Assembly (NCBI GenBank): GCA_959026535.1
Contig: CAUFMB010000003.1
Coordinates: 1-64,000, forward strand
DNA length: 64,000 bases
Direction: 5' to 3'
Source: an uncultured Collinsella sp.
Lineage (GTDB): Bacteria > Actinomycetota > Coriobacteriia > Coriobacteriales > Coriobacteriaceae
Shown: positions 47,669 through 55,510 of the stretch, piece after piece
How positions within the stretch are numbered: the stretch's first letter is position 1
Layout: each line of letters opens with the position of its first letter
Notes under the pieces: model-generated
The model's database searches: none
The model's input: only the letters and a program-made list of their open reading frames with translations
Told to the model about the DNA's origin: nothing
Translations under genes and position numbers: made by a program

Positions 47669-48520
47669 CTAGGCCAAAGAACACGGGTAGAACGTTTGGT
47701 TAAAGAAGTCGACGACTTCGTTTTCGAACGCATTGATGCGCTCGTGAGCGTATTTGGCATAGACGATATGCCTCCGGTCACACTCAAGACCGTTGAATAC
47801 GGCAAACTGGCCCTTGGGGTCGCTCGCGGCATCCATGAGCGATGTGCCCATGAGCACCGATCCGCGCACCCGAGACGACAGCGCCTCAAGGCCACCGGGA
47901 ATTGGATTGGCAACCGCCGTGCAGGCGAGGCCCCGCTCGTCCAGAGCAGAAACCGCCAGCGCGACTCCGCCGCCAAGGCCCTCGCCCCATGCAAAGATGC
48001 GGTCGGGGTCCATGCCATCAAGATTGCGCGCCACCTTCGCCAACGCGCAACCCCAACGGACGCGCTCGACAAAAGCGGACGAAGAAATCCCCCGCTGCAG
48101 GTCGTCCGCACCAGCAACATCGTCATCCAGCGCGAGGACGGCATACCCCATGGCGGCAAATCTCGTCATGTGATGCCAGCCGCGCACAGGCCGATCGATG
48201 TCGTGGAACATCAGGCACAGCGGCACGCGCTCAGATACTCGGGCACGACCGACAGGCTCGATCAAACGAGCGTGAATCGCATCGTCACCGAGCTCAAAGG
48301 AGACCTCCGAGTAACGGGCGCAGGGGTTAACAAAGTCAATCGCCGTAATGGCCAGGCCTTGAATCTCAAGATTCGAAGCGCATGTCTCTAAATCAGAAAC
48401 ATCTGCTTGGACATCACCGCGCCAGTCCCGATATTCTGCGAGCCTTGACGAAACCGTTCCAGGAATTCCCACGAGCCCGGGGACAATCAGCTCGTCAACA
48501 TTGCTCTCGCACTTAGACAT
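47669..48520 (-). CDS. Degenerate acetyl-esterase paralogue (pseudoenzyme)
   Basis: This is an alpha/beta hydrolase of the acetylxylan-esterase (AXE1) type with 283 residues. It aligns with its upstream neighbour, but the nucleophile elbow reads WGEGLGGG where the neighbour has NGASQGGG, so serine is Gly. The acid (GTSLMDAAS) and the histidine (KYAHE) positions are kept. It is about 40 residues shorter, lacking part of the middle. Its ATG at 48520 overlaps the neighbour's stop by eight bases, so the two are made together. A regulatory or subunit role is possible; loss of function without loss of the frame is the alternative. Confidence 0.82.
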   Translation of the reverse strand: MSKCESNVDELIVPGLVGIPGTVSSRLAEYRDWRGDVQADVSDLETCASNLEIQGLAITAIDFVNPCARYSEVSFELGDDAIHARLIEPVGRARVSERVPLCLMFHDIDRPVRGWHHMTRFAAMGYAVLALDDDVAGADDLQRGISSSAFVERVRWGCALAKVARNLDGMDPDRIFAWGEGLGGGVALAVSALDERGLACTAVANPIPGGLEALSSRVRGSVLMGTSLMDAASDPKGQFAVFNGLECDRRHIVYAKYAHERINAFENEVVDFFNQTFYPCSLA

Positions 48521-49490
48521 GAGCCTCCCCTCCCTTGCAGAAAAACGGAATGATCAGATCGTCAAAATCCTGAATCTCCTCGTGGCCAAAGCCTTCAAAG
48601 AACTCATGACGCTTTTCGCAGGTCAGGTTGTTATAGACCGCAAACTGCGTCGCTGGCGGACAGACGATATCGGCTGTGCCAGTGCCAAACAGCACGGGGC
48701 ATTTGACCATAGGGGCAAAGTTCTTGGAATCGAAGTACGCCAGCTTGGCATAGGCTTCGTCAATACGAGTCGAGTCCTCATCAAACCAGCGAGACCAATA
48801 GCGCAGGCCTTCGTAGGCAATGTCGTCGGCATCCAAATCCCAGACCAGGCGGAAATCCGACAGGAAGGGATAGAGGATGGCGGCACGATTGATAAGCTCG
48901 CTATTAAGCGCACAGGTCGCAATACCCAAACCGCCGCCCTGCGACGCGCCGTTCACAAACACACGGGCAAGATCGATGCCCTCGAGCTCACGAACAATAC
49001 GGCACAGGATTCGAATATCTTGGTGTAAGCGGACATAGTAGAGGTTGGCCGGGTCGCCGTCGATGCCGGCGACGATATGCCCGGCAACCGTTGTGCCCTC
49101 AAATCCACCAATGTCCTCGGAGGGACCTCCTTGGCCGGGGCAGTCGAGGGCGATGAGTGCCATGCCCATGCCCGCAAACGACGCCTGCTCAAACCAGCTG
49201 CGGCTTGCACCCGGATACCCATGAAACTGAAGCACCAATGGCACGGGCTCGTCCGAGACGGGTTTAAGGTACTTGGCATGCAGGCGAGCGCCACACATGC
49301 CGGTATACCAGAGGTCGAAAAGCTGGCAGGTCGCGGCATCGGTGACCGATGCCGTCTCGATCGCATAGTCAAGCCCGACGGCGTCGGCCTCGGCCATGCG
49401 ATCCTTCCAAAAGAGATCGAAATCTGATGGACGGGGCATGGCGCCTCGATATTCACCAAATTGATGTTGTAGCTCCTGAGCACTTGGCAT
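48513..49490 (-). CDS. Acetylxylan-esterase-like hydrolase (probable sialate O-acetylesterase)
   Basis: This is an alpha/beta hydrolase of 325 residues in the AXE1/cephalosporin-C deacetylase family. Triad: Ser in VNGASQGGGLG, Asp in LFGTGTADIVCPP, His in FEGFGHEEI. The oxyanion region is LQFHGYPGASRSW, and the N-terminal PRPSDFDLFWKDRM block is typical of the family. Within a nan operon, deacetylation of O-acetyl sialic acids after import is the likely role (inference). ATG at 49490 has only a weak Shine-Dalgarno; an internal ATG at 49439 would cut off the family N-terminus. Confidence 0.85.
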   Translation of the reverse strand: MPSAQELQHQFGEYRGAMPRPSDFDLFWKDRMAEADAVGLDYAIETASVTDAATCQLFDLWYTGMCGARLHAKYLKPVSDEPVPLVLQFHGYPGASRSWFEQASFAGMGMALIALDCPGQGGPSEDIGGFEGTTVAGHIVAGIDGDPANLYYVRLHQDIRILCRIVRELEGIDLARVFVNGASQGGGLGIATCALNSELINRAAILYPFLSDFRLVWDLDADDIAYEGLRYWSRWFDEDSTRIDEAYAKLAYFDSKNFAPMVKCPVLFGTGTADIVCPPATQFAVYNNLTCEKRHEFFEGFGHEEIQDFDDLIIPFFCKGGEAHV

Positions 49491-49526
49491 GGCTCGTGAA
49501 CCCAACCTTTCGAAATCGCAACGGAG

Positions 49527-49554
49527 GTGCGCCCGGCAAGGGAACCGGGCGCAC
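49527..49554 (-). terminator. Intra-operon hairpin
   Basis: A perfect 10-bp stem GTGCGCCCGG/CCGGGCGCAC with an 8-nt loop, between the last transporter gene and the esterase gene. No U-run; likely a stability or partial-termination element. Confidence 0.65.
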
Positions 49555-49570
49555 GGGAGGGAAAGCGAGG

Positions 49571-50398
49571 TTACTCGCCGAGCTTGGGATGCAGCAGCGA
49601 CGGCGCAGCGCCGAGCAGCATCTTGGTGTAGGGGTCCTGGGGGTGCTGGAAGACCTGCTTGGCCTCGCCCTGCTCGACGATCTTGCCGCCATTCATAACG
49701 ATGATGTCGTCAGAGATATAGCGGACCGTCTGGATGTCATGGCTGATGAACACCATGGCCAGGCCGAGCTCCTTCTTAAGGTCGGTCAGCAGGTTCAGAA
49801 TCTGCGCGCGGACCGAAACGTCCAGAGCCGAGGTGGGCTCGTCGGCGATGATGGCATCGGGGTTCAGCGACAGGGCACGGGCAATTGCGACGCGCTGACG
49901 CTGGCCGCCCGAAAGCTGGCCGGGAAGAACCTCGGCGGCGGAGCTGGGCAGACCGGTGAGCTCCAAGAGTTCCTTGACGCGCTTCTCCTGCTCGGCCTCG
50001 GTACCCAGGTTGTGGACGCGCATGGGGTCGAGCAGCTGCTCGCGAACGACCATGCGGGGGTTGAGCGCCGTGGCCGGGTTCTGGAACACGACCGAGATTA
50101 CGCGACCCATGTGGCGACGGTCCTCGGCGGTACGTTTGGTAACGTCCTTGCCCTTAAAGTAGACCTTGCCGCTCGTGGGGGCCTGCAGGCCGCACATGAC
50201 GTTGGCGGTGGTGGACTTACCGCAACCGGACTCGCCGACGATGCCAATCGTCTGACCGGGCATGAGCTTAATCGTTACACCCTGGACGGCGTGAACCAGG
50301 TTGGGGTGCAGAATCGAGCCGGTACGGGTCCTAAAGGTGACGTGGACGTCATCAAGGAAGATGATCGGCTCGACGCCGTTGACTGCAGTCTCGCTCAT
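49571..50398 (-). CDS. Peptide-type ABC transporter ATPase (DppF-like) of the sialate importer
   Basis: This is an ATP-binding subunit of 275 residues. Walker A is GIVGESGCGKSTTAN, the Q-loop VVFQNPATALNPRM, the signature [14 protein letters not shown] and Walker B AIIADEPTSALDVS. It lacks the C-terminal Cys-rich OppF extension, unlike the opp gene at 31242, so it is shorter than usual. The ATG at 50398 directly abuts the stop of the fusion gene. With the ATPase half of that fusion it makes the ATPase dimer. Confidence 0.92.
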   Translation of the reverse strand: MSETAVNGVEPIIFLDDVHVTFRTRTGSILHPNLVHAVQGVTIKLMPGQTIGIVGESGCGKSTTANVMCGLQAPTSGKVYFKGKDVTKRTAEDRRHMGRVISVVFQNPATALNPRMVVREQLLDPMRVHNLGTEAEQEKRVKELLELTGLPSSAAEVLPGQLSGGQRQRVAIARALSLNPDAIIADEPTSALDVSVRAQILNLLTDLKKELGLAMVFISHDIQTVRYISDDIIVMNGGKIVEQGEAKQVFQHPQDPYTKMLLGAAPSLLHPKLGE

Positions 50399-52414
50399 CT
50401 ACATCACCTCCGCGTGAGGGGTCAAACCATTTGCCTTGAGCACCTCGTCGGGGAGCTCGGAATAGAAGTGCTCGGTGCCGGGCACGCGCTTGAAGACCGG
50501 ACGGGTGTCCAGGCCAATACGCGGATGGCTCGAGCGGGGCGCGAAGCGATCGCCCTTGGGGAAATCGCGCGGACTCGGAACGGCGCCGGGCACCTGGTGC
50601 AGGCGGCCCGAACCGCTCTCGATGGACAGAACGGAACCCAGAAGACCGCGGGTGTACTCGTGGATCGGGTTAGTGAGCAGTTCCTTGGTGGGTGCCTGCT
50701 CGATAACCTGGCCAGCGTACATAACCGTAATGTTATGGGCGACCTCGGCGACCAGAGCCAGGTCATGCGAAACGAAGATCATGGCAAAGCCGAGCTTGGC
50801 CTGAAGATCGTTGAGCAGCTTGATGACCTGCTTCTGGACGGTAACGTCCAGAGCGGTCGTGGGCTCGTCGCAGATGACCAGCTTGGGGTCGCGGGTAAGG
50901 GCCATAGCGATCAGGACACGCTGACGCTGGCCGCCGGAAAGCTCGTGCGGATAGCTCTCGAGCGTGCGCTTGGGATCGAGGCCGACGAGCTCCAGGAGCT
51001 CCTCGGCGCTACGGGTTCCGCCGCGCTTGGTGAGCTGCTTCATCTGGGCAGAGATGAGCATGGAGGGGTTGAGCGAGGACAGGGCGTCCTGATAGACCAT
51101 AGCGATATCGGTACCGCGCAGGCCGAACCACTCCTTCTTGCTCATCTTGAGCAGGTCACGGCCCTCCCAGAGGACCTCGCCGGAAAGGTGCTCGTCATCG
51201 TCGGTCAGGCCCATGATGGCCAGCGTGGTGATGGACTTACCGCAACCGGACTCGCCCACCAGGCCCATGGTCTGACCAGGACGGACGTCAAAGTTGACAT
51301 GGTCGACGACGTTGATATCACCGTGATGCTCAAACTGAATGCAGAAGTCACGGACCGAGAGAATCGGTTCGACAGACTCGTCGGGCACATGGCGATCGTC
51401 ACGCTTGAGCTCGACATCGCGCAGGGCGCCAAGGCGAGCGGAGAGGGACTGGGCCTGCTCCTTGTAGGCGCGAACGGGGTCGGAGACCAGCAGGTCGGCC
51501 TCGCGACGCTTGGAGGAATCGGTCGGATCCAGGGCGGCGGAGGGAGCAGCGGCCATGGCGTCGGTAATGCCCTCGGAGAGGATGTTGAGCGCCAGGCAGG
51601 TGATCATGATGGCCAGACCCGGGAACAGCGCCTGCCACCAACGGCCGGCAAGCACGCCGCCGCGGGCGTCGGCGAGGATGTTGCCCCAGGTAGCGGTGGG
51701 CTCCTGGATACCAGCGCCGATGAAGGTCAGCGAGGCCTCGAAGATGATGGCGTCGGCGACCAGGGTAACGGTGAAGACCATGATCGGGGCGATGCAGTTA
51801 CGCAGAACATGCTTGATCAAAATCCACGGAGCCTTGGCGCCGGAAACGATGACCGCGCGGACATAGTCCTCGCCGTACTCGGACACGATGTTGGCGCGCA
51901 CGATACGGGCAATCTGCGGAGTGTACATAAAGCCGATGGCGAAGATGATCGACGGCACGGAGTTGCCCAGGATGGAGACGAAGACGGCCGCGAGGGCGAT
52001 GCCCGGGATGGACATGATGATGTCCAAGATACGCATGATCGTCTCAGAGACGGCCTTGCGCGAAACCGCTGCAAGGGCGCCCACGACCGAGCCGCAGACC
52101 AGAGCCATGGCGGTGGCGCCAAAGCCGATAATCAGCGAGTAACGACCACCGTAGAGCATACGCGACAGAATGTCGCGACCCTTATCGTCGGTACCGAAGA
52201 TAAATCCGTTGCCGGGAGCCTGGCGAGCCGTAAAGATCTCGACCGGGCTATAGGGGGCAAGAAGGGGCGCCAGAATCGCAGTCAGGGCGACCAGCACCAG
52301 CACGACGGCGGCAATCTTAGAAGACAGCGTCATCTTCTTCCAGCCACCGAGCTTGAGCCCCTTGGAGGCAGCCTTCTCGAGCTGCTCGGTTTGCTTCTCT
52401 CGAATCTTTACCAT
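50399..52414 (-). CDS. Fused permease-ATPase (DppC-DppD) of the sialate importer
   Basis: The protein has 671 residues. The first half (about 1-290) is a DppC-type permease with about six helices and the EAA-like loop VRAVIVSGAKAPWILIKH. A linker (about 290-345) leads to the ATPase half with Walker A GLVGESGCGKSITT, signature LSGGQRQRVLIAMAL and Walker [14 protein letters not shown]. Such fusions occur in peptide-type sialic-acid importers as I recall (Sat and Sia types), which supports the same substrate here. ATG at 52414; upstream dppB-like stop is three bases away. Confidence 0.92.
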   Translation of the reverse strand: MVKIREKQTEQLEKAASKGLKLGGWKKMTLSSKIAAVVLVLVALTAILAPLLAPYSPVEIFTARQAPGNGFIFGTDDKGRDILSRMLYGGRYSLIIGFGATAMALVCGSVVGALAAVSRKAVSETIMRILDIIMSIPGIALAAVFVSILGNSVPSIIFAIGFMYTPQIARIVRANIVSEYGEDYVRAVIVSGAKAPWILIKHVLRNCIAPIMVFTVTLVADAIIFEASLTFIGAGIQEPTATWGNILADARGGVLAGRWWQALFPGLAIMITCLALNILSEGITDAMAAAPSAALDPTDSSKRREADLLVSDPVRAYKEQAQSLSARLGALRDVELKRDDRHVPDESVEPILSVRDFCIQFEHHGDINVVDHVNFDVRPGQTMGLVGESGCGKSITTLAIMGLTDDDEHLSGEVLWEGRDLLKMSKKEWFGLRGTDIAMVYQDALSSLNPSMLISAQMKQLTKRGGTRSAEELLELVGLDPKRTLESYPHELSGGQRQRVLIAMALTRDPKLVICDEPTTALDVTVQKQVIKLLNDLQAKLGFAMIFVSHDLALVAEVAHNITVMYAGQVIEQAPTKELLTNPIHEYTRGLLGSVLSIESGSGRLHQVPGAVPSPRDFPKGDRFAPRSSHPRIGLDTRPVFKRVPGTEHFYSELPDEVLKANGLTPHAEVM

Positions 52415-52417
52415 AAT

Positions 52418-53374
52418 CTACACCGTCCTGATGCGCGGGTTGATGAGCAGGTAGAGCATGTCAACCACGATGTTGATGATGATGAAGGCAAGAGCAACGA
52501 CGATGACGACGCCCTGAACCAGGTTCGCCTCGTTGCCCTGAACGCCCTGCAGAATCGCGGTGCCCATGCCGGGGAGGTTGAAGATAACCTCGATAACGAC
52601 GGCGCCGCCCATGAGGTAACCGATCTTAAGACCGAGGGTGGTGACCGGGGTGATCAGCGCATTGCGAAGAACGTTGATGCCGACGACGACCTTCTCGGGA
52701 ACGCCGGCGCCGCGAGCCATACGGACATAATCCTTGTCGAGCTCCTCGACCATGGCGGTACGCACGATACGAGTCATCTGGCCCGTCAGCGGAAATGCCA
52801 AGGCGATAGCGGGCATGATCATACGCCCCAGATAGCCAACCGGATTCGTGGTGAAGTGAGGCAGAGCGCCCGATGCCGGGAGCACCTTAAGGTAGGAAGA
52901 GAACAGCAGGATCAACAGAACGGCAAGCCAGAACGACGGGGTTGCCAAGCCGGCGATGGAAAAGACACGGATTACTTGGTCCGGCCATTTGTCGCGATAC
53001 AGTGCCGCGATGACGCCGAGCAAAAACGAAACGACCGCACCGATGGCAAGACCGATGAAGGTCAGCTGCATCGTGACGGGCAGGGCCGTGGAGATGCGCT
53101 TGGCAACGGAGTTGCGAGCAGCACCATAGGTGCCCATGTCGCCATGGATCAAATCGCCCATATAGCGCACGTAGCGCACGGGCCAGGGGTCGTCCAGACC
53201 ATACTTCTCATGGTACTCGGCAACCGCCTCGGGCGAGGCACCGTCACCCAACGCCGTGTAGGCGGGGTCGGTCTTGGAGAACGACATAAGGAAGAACACC
53301 AGGACGGTGACGCCCAATGCCATGATCGGCAGCGCCACAAGACGCCTTCCAATCAAACGTAGCAAGTTGTTCAC
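52418..53374 (-). CDS. Peptide-type ABC permease (DppB-like) of the sialate importer
   Basis: This is a membrane subunit of 318 residues. Start VNNLLRLIGRRLVALPIMAL is typical of DppB. The coupling loop reads DYVRMARGAGVPEKVVVGIN, and the end (LLINPRIRTV) is conserved. GTG at 53374 has AAAGGGGAG upstream; an in-frame ATG at 53407 lacks it. It pairs with the permease half of the downstream fusion. Confidence 0.93.
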   Translation of the reverse strand: MNNLLRLIGRRLVALPIMALGVTVLVFFLMSFSKTDPAYTALGDGASPEAVAEYHEKYGLDDPWPVRYVRYMGDLIHGDMGTYGAARNSVAKRISTALPVTMQLTFIGLAIGAVVSFLLGVIAALYRDKWPDQVIRVFSIAGLATPSFWLAVLLILLFSSYLKVLPASGALPHFTTNPVGYLGRMIMPAIALAFPLTGQMTRIVRTAMVEELDKDYVRMARGAGVPEKVVVGINVLRNALITPVTTLGLKIGYLMGGAVVIEVIFNLPGMGTAILQGVQGNEANLVQGVVIVVALAFIIINIVVDMLYLLINPRIRTV

Positions 53375-53435
53375 GTTCTCTCCCCTTTCTTTTGTCGGTA
53401 GGACCAACTGGTATATGAGTACGGGTACTCATTAC

Positions 53436-53469
53436 AAGACCCGAGCGACATCGTTGCCGCCCGGGTCTT
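53436..53469 (-). terminator. Hairpin between binding protein and permease genes
   Basis: AAGACCCG/CGGGTCTT (8 bp) with an 18-nt loop and a short T-run (TTTG) on the plus-strand side only. It probably limits downstream expression relative to the binding protein. Confidence 0.6.
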
Positions 53470-53531
53470 TGTTTCAACTATGAGGATACGGCCCCAATGA
53501 CCGACATCCTGCATACAGACTCAAGCGAGTC

Positions 53532-55145
53532 TTACGCCTTGACGGTCGCAACGCCCCTGAAGGACATGCTCGTCGTGCCGATGCCCTTGAAGCCATCGAG
53601 GGCCTCGCCGTTGGGCGCAGTGGACGGATCGTCCCAGGAAGCGGAGACGGTCTTGACGTGGACAACGGGGTACAGAACGGCGTTGTCGGCAATGATGTCG
53701 AAGCACTCGTTCCACTTCTTCTGCTGCTCGTCGCCCTCGGCGGCAAGAGCCTCGTCCATGAGACTGTGGAGCTTCTGCCACTCAGCGGACTCCTTCCACG
53801 GGCAACGGGTCTGCATCCAGACGTTGTCGCCGTACCACCAGTTGAGCAGCAGGTCGGGGTCGGCGCCGAAGCAGGAAGGATCGCCAGGGGCAAGGAGGAT
53901 ATCGTAGGCCTCGCCGCCGTCGATGGCAGCGTAGGTGGCCGGCGAGGTATCGGTCTGGATGGTCACATCGAAGCCGAGGGCGTCGAGGTCGTTCTTGACC
54001 TGGGCGGCCATGCCCTTAATCTGCTCGTTGTCGGTGGTGCGCAGGGTGATGGCACCCGGGGTGATGCCAGACTCCTCGATGAGCTTCTTAGCCTTCTTGG
54101 CGTCGGTCTTGTACACCGTGGAAGCCTCATGATAGTTGGTGAAGCTCTTGGGAAGGTAGCAGCTGGCAGCGGTGGCAAGGCCGGCGAAGGTGTTGCTGAC
54201 CATCTTCTCGGTGTCGAGCGCATACATGACAGCCTGACGGACCTTGACGTTGTTCCAAGGCTCCTTGGCGACGTTGAACATGATGAAGCGGGTGCCGAAA
54301 CCCTGAACGTTATCGATCTTGCAGCCGGCGCTCTCGAGCTGGTCGACGGCGTCAGCGGTAACGAGCTCCATAACGAGCGTGGAGCCCTCCTGCTGAGCGG
54401 TAACGCGAGCGGTGGGGTCGGTCAGGATGCTGTACTGGATCTTCTTATCCTCGGCAGCATACTCACCGTTGTACTCGGGGTTGGGAACCAGGGTGATCTC
54501 GGTATCGGAGATAGAGTCGTACATCCAGGGGCCGGAGCCGATCGGCTGCTTGGCGCGATCCTCCTCGGTCTGGGTGGCCGGGGTAACGCGGACGATGGCC
54601 AGACGATCCTTGAGCAGGGAGAAGTTAGGGACCTTGGTCTTAACCGTCACGGTGCTGGCGTCCTTGGCCTCGATGGACTCGAAGGGCTGGAAGAACGGAG
54701 CATAGGTAGCGGAAGCGGCGCAAGCGGTGTAGGAGGCAACGACATCGTCAGCGGTGACCTCGGTGCCATCGGAAAACTTGGCGCCCTTGCGGATGGTGAC
54801 CTCGAAAGTGGTGTCGTCCACAGACTTGGGATCGTCGGTGGCGAGCTCGTTGAAGGTGCTGTAGTCGTGGTAATCGATGCCGTAGAGGCCCTCGACGACG
54901 TGCCAGTTAGCACCCAGGCCCACAGCGGAGCCGGTGCTGGCGGGATCGAAGCTAGACGGAGCGTAAGCGGAACCAGCGGTGATCACGCCGCCGCCACGGT
55001 TAGCGGAATCGGTGGAACCGGAAGCGGAACCCTCGTCGCTAGAGCTGCCACCGCAGCCGGTGAGACCAAGCCCTGCGACAGCAGCGACGCTGCCGGTGAG
55101 GCCGAGGAACGAACGCCTGGACATACCCTTGTTGATGATGGCCAT
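53532..55145 (-). CDS. Substrate-binding lipoprotein of the sialate importer
   Basis: This is a family 5 solute-binding protein of 537 residues. The signal begins with a twin-arginine motif (SRRSFLGLTG) and ends in a lipobox (GLTGCGG, about 27-33), so it may use Tat export and lipid anchoring. The mature part has the family blocks AYAPSSFDPAST near its start and WNNVKVRQAVMYALDTEKMV. ATG at 55145 has ATAGGAG upstream. First gene of the nan operon. Ligand specificity for sialic acid is inferred from gene context, not from binding residues. Confidence 0.9.
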   Translation of the reverse strand: MAIINKGMSRRSFLGLTGSVAAVAGLGLTGCGGSSSDEGSASGSTDSANRGGGVITAGSAYAPSSFDPASTGSAVGLGANWHVVEGLYGIDYHDYSTFNELATDDPKSVDDTTFEVTIRKGAKFSDGTEVTADDVVASYTACAASATYAPFFQPFESIEAKDASTVTVKTKVPNFSLLKDRLAIVRVTPATQTEEDRAKQPIGSGPWMYDSISDTEITLVPNPEYNGEYAAEDKKIQYSILTDPTARVTAQQEGSTLVMELVTADAVDQLESAGCKIDNVQGFGTRFIMFNVAKEPWNNVKVRQAVMYALDTEKMVSNTFAGLATAASCYLPKSFTNYHEASTVYKTDAKKAKKLIEESGITPGAITLRTTDNEQIKGMAAQVKNDLDALGFDVTIQTDTSPATYAAIDGGEAYDILLAPGDPSCFGADPDLLLNWWYGDNVWMQTRCPWKESAEWQKLHSLMDEALAAEGDEQQKKWNECFDIIADNAVLYPVVHVKTVSASWDDPSTAPNGEALDGFKGIGTTSMSFRGVATVKA

Positions 55146-55510
55146 GTCTTCTCCTATCAATAGAGAATCTTACCCGGGAGCACCTAGACGTGCCCCCGCG
55201 CAACTTGCGGACGATATATACCTTACCTACCGACGAACCCAACTGAGGTGCCGCGCTCGGCGACCGATACATACATACGCTTGAACGGTATTTACTACCG
55301 TTCACCGAATTCATTGACAAATGATTCACCAGACAGTATGTATCGACGAGGTGAGATATCAGTCTTCGTCAACCCGCAGGATAGCAGGGTTGTTCACCAT
55401 GACTAGTCAAACGTTTTAGCGTTAATAAAACCCGAAACCAGCATGCAATCATGGCGAAATAAATGGTTGAAAATCACGCAATCATGTATATCAGTAGCTT
55501 AGGCTCGTGT
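55146..55510. other. Control region of the sialic-acid operon
   Basis: This 365-base stretch between uvrC and the binding-protein gene carries a nested operator-promoter (55265-55345) and an AAACGTTT core at 55409-55416. No gene is seen. The right part also contains the 3' end of the uvrC transcript with no clear terminator. Confidence 0.6.
55265..55345 (-). promoter_or_regulatory. Nested inverted repeats over the nan promoter
   Basis: TGAACGGTA-TTTAC-TACCGTTCA (55282-55304) is a perfect 9-bp inverted repeat. It overlaps the -10 of a promoter whose -35 is TTGTCA on the minus strand with 17-nt spacing. Perfect 10-bp outer arms CGATACATAC/GTATGTATCG (55265-55274 and 55336-55345) flank it. A repressor here would block transcription of the sialate operon. 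Confidence 0.6.

Noticed and set aside
49349..53362. Very long open frame on the plus strand opposite the ABC transporter genes
   Set aside because: It is antisense to three clear transporter genes with normal motifs; high third-position GC leaves few stops on the opposite strand. Its own translation has no recognisable domain.
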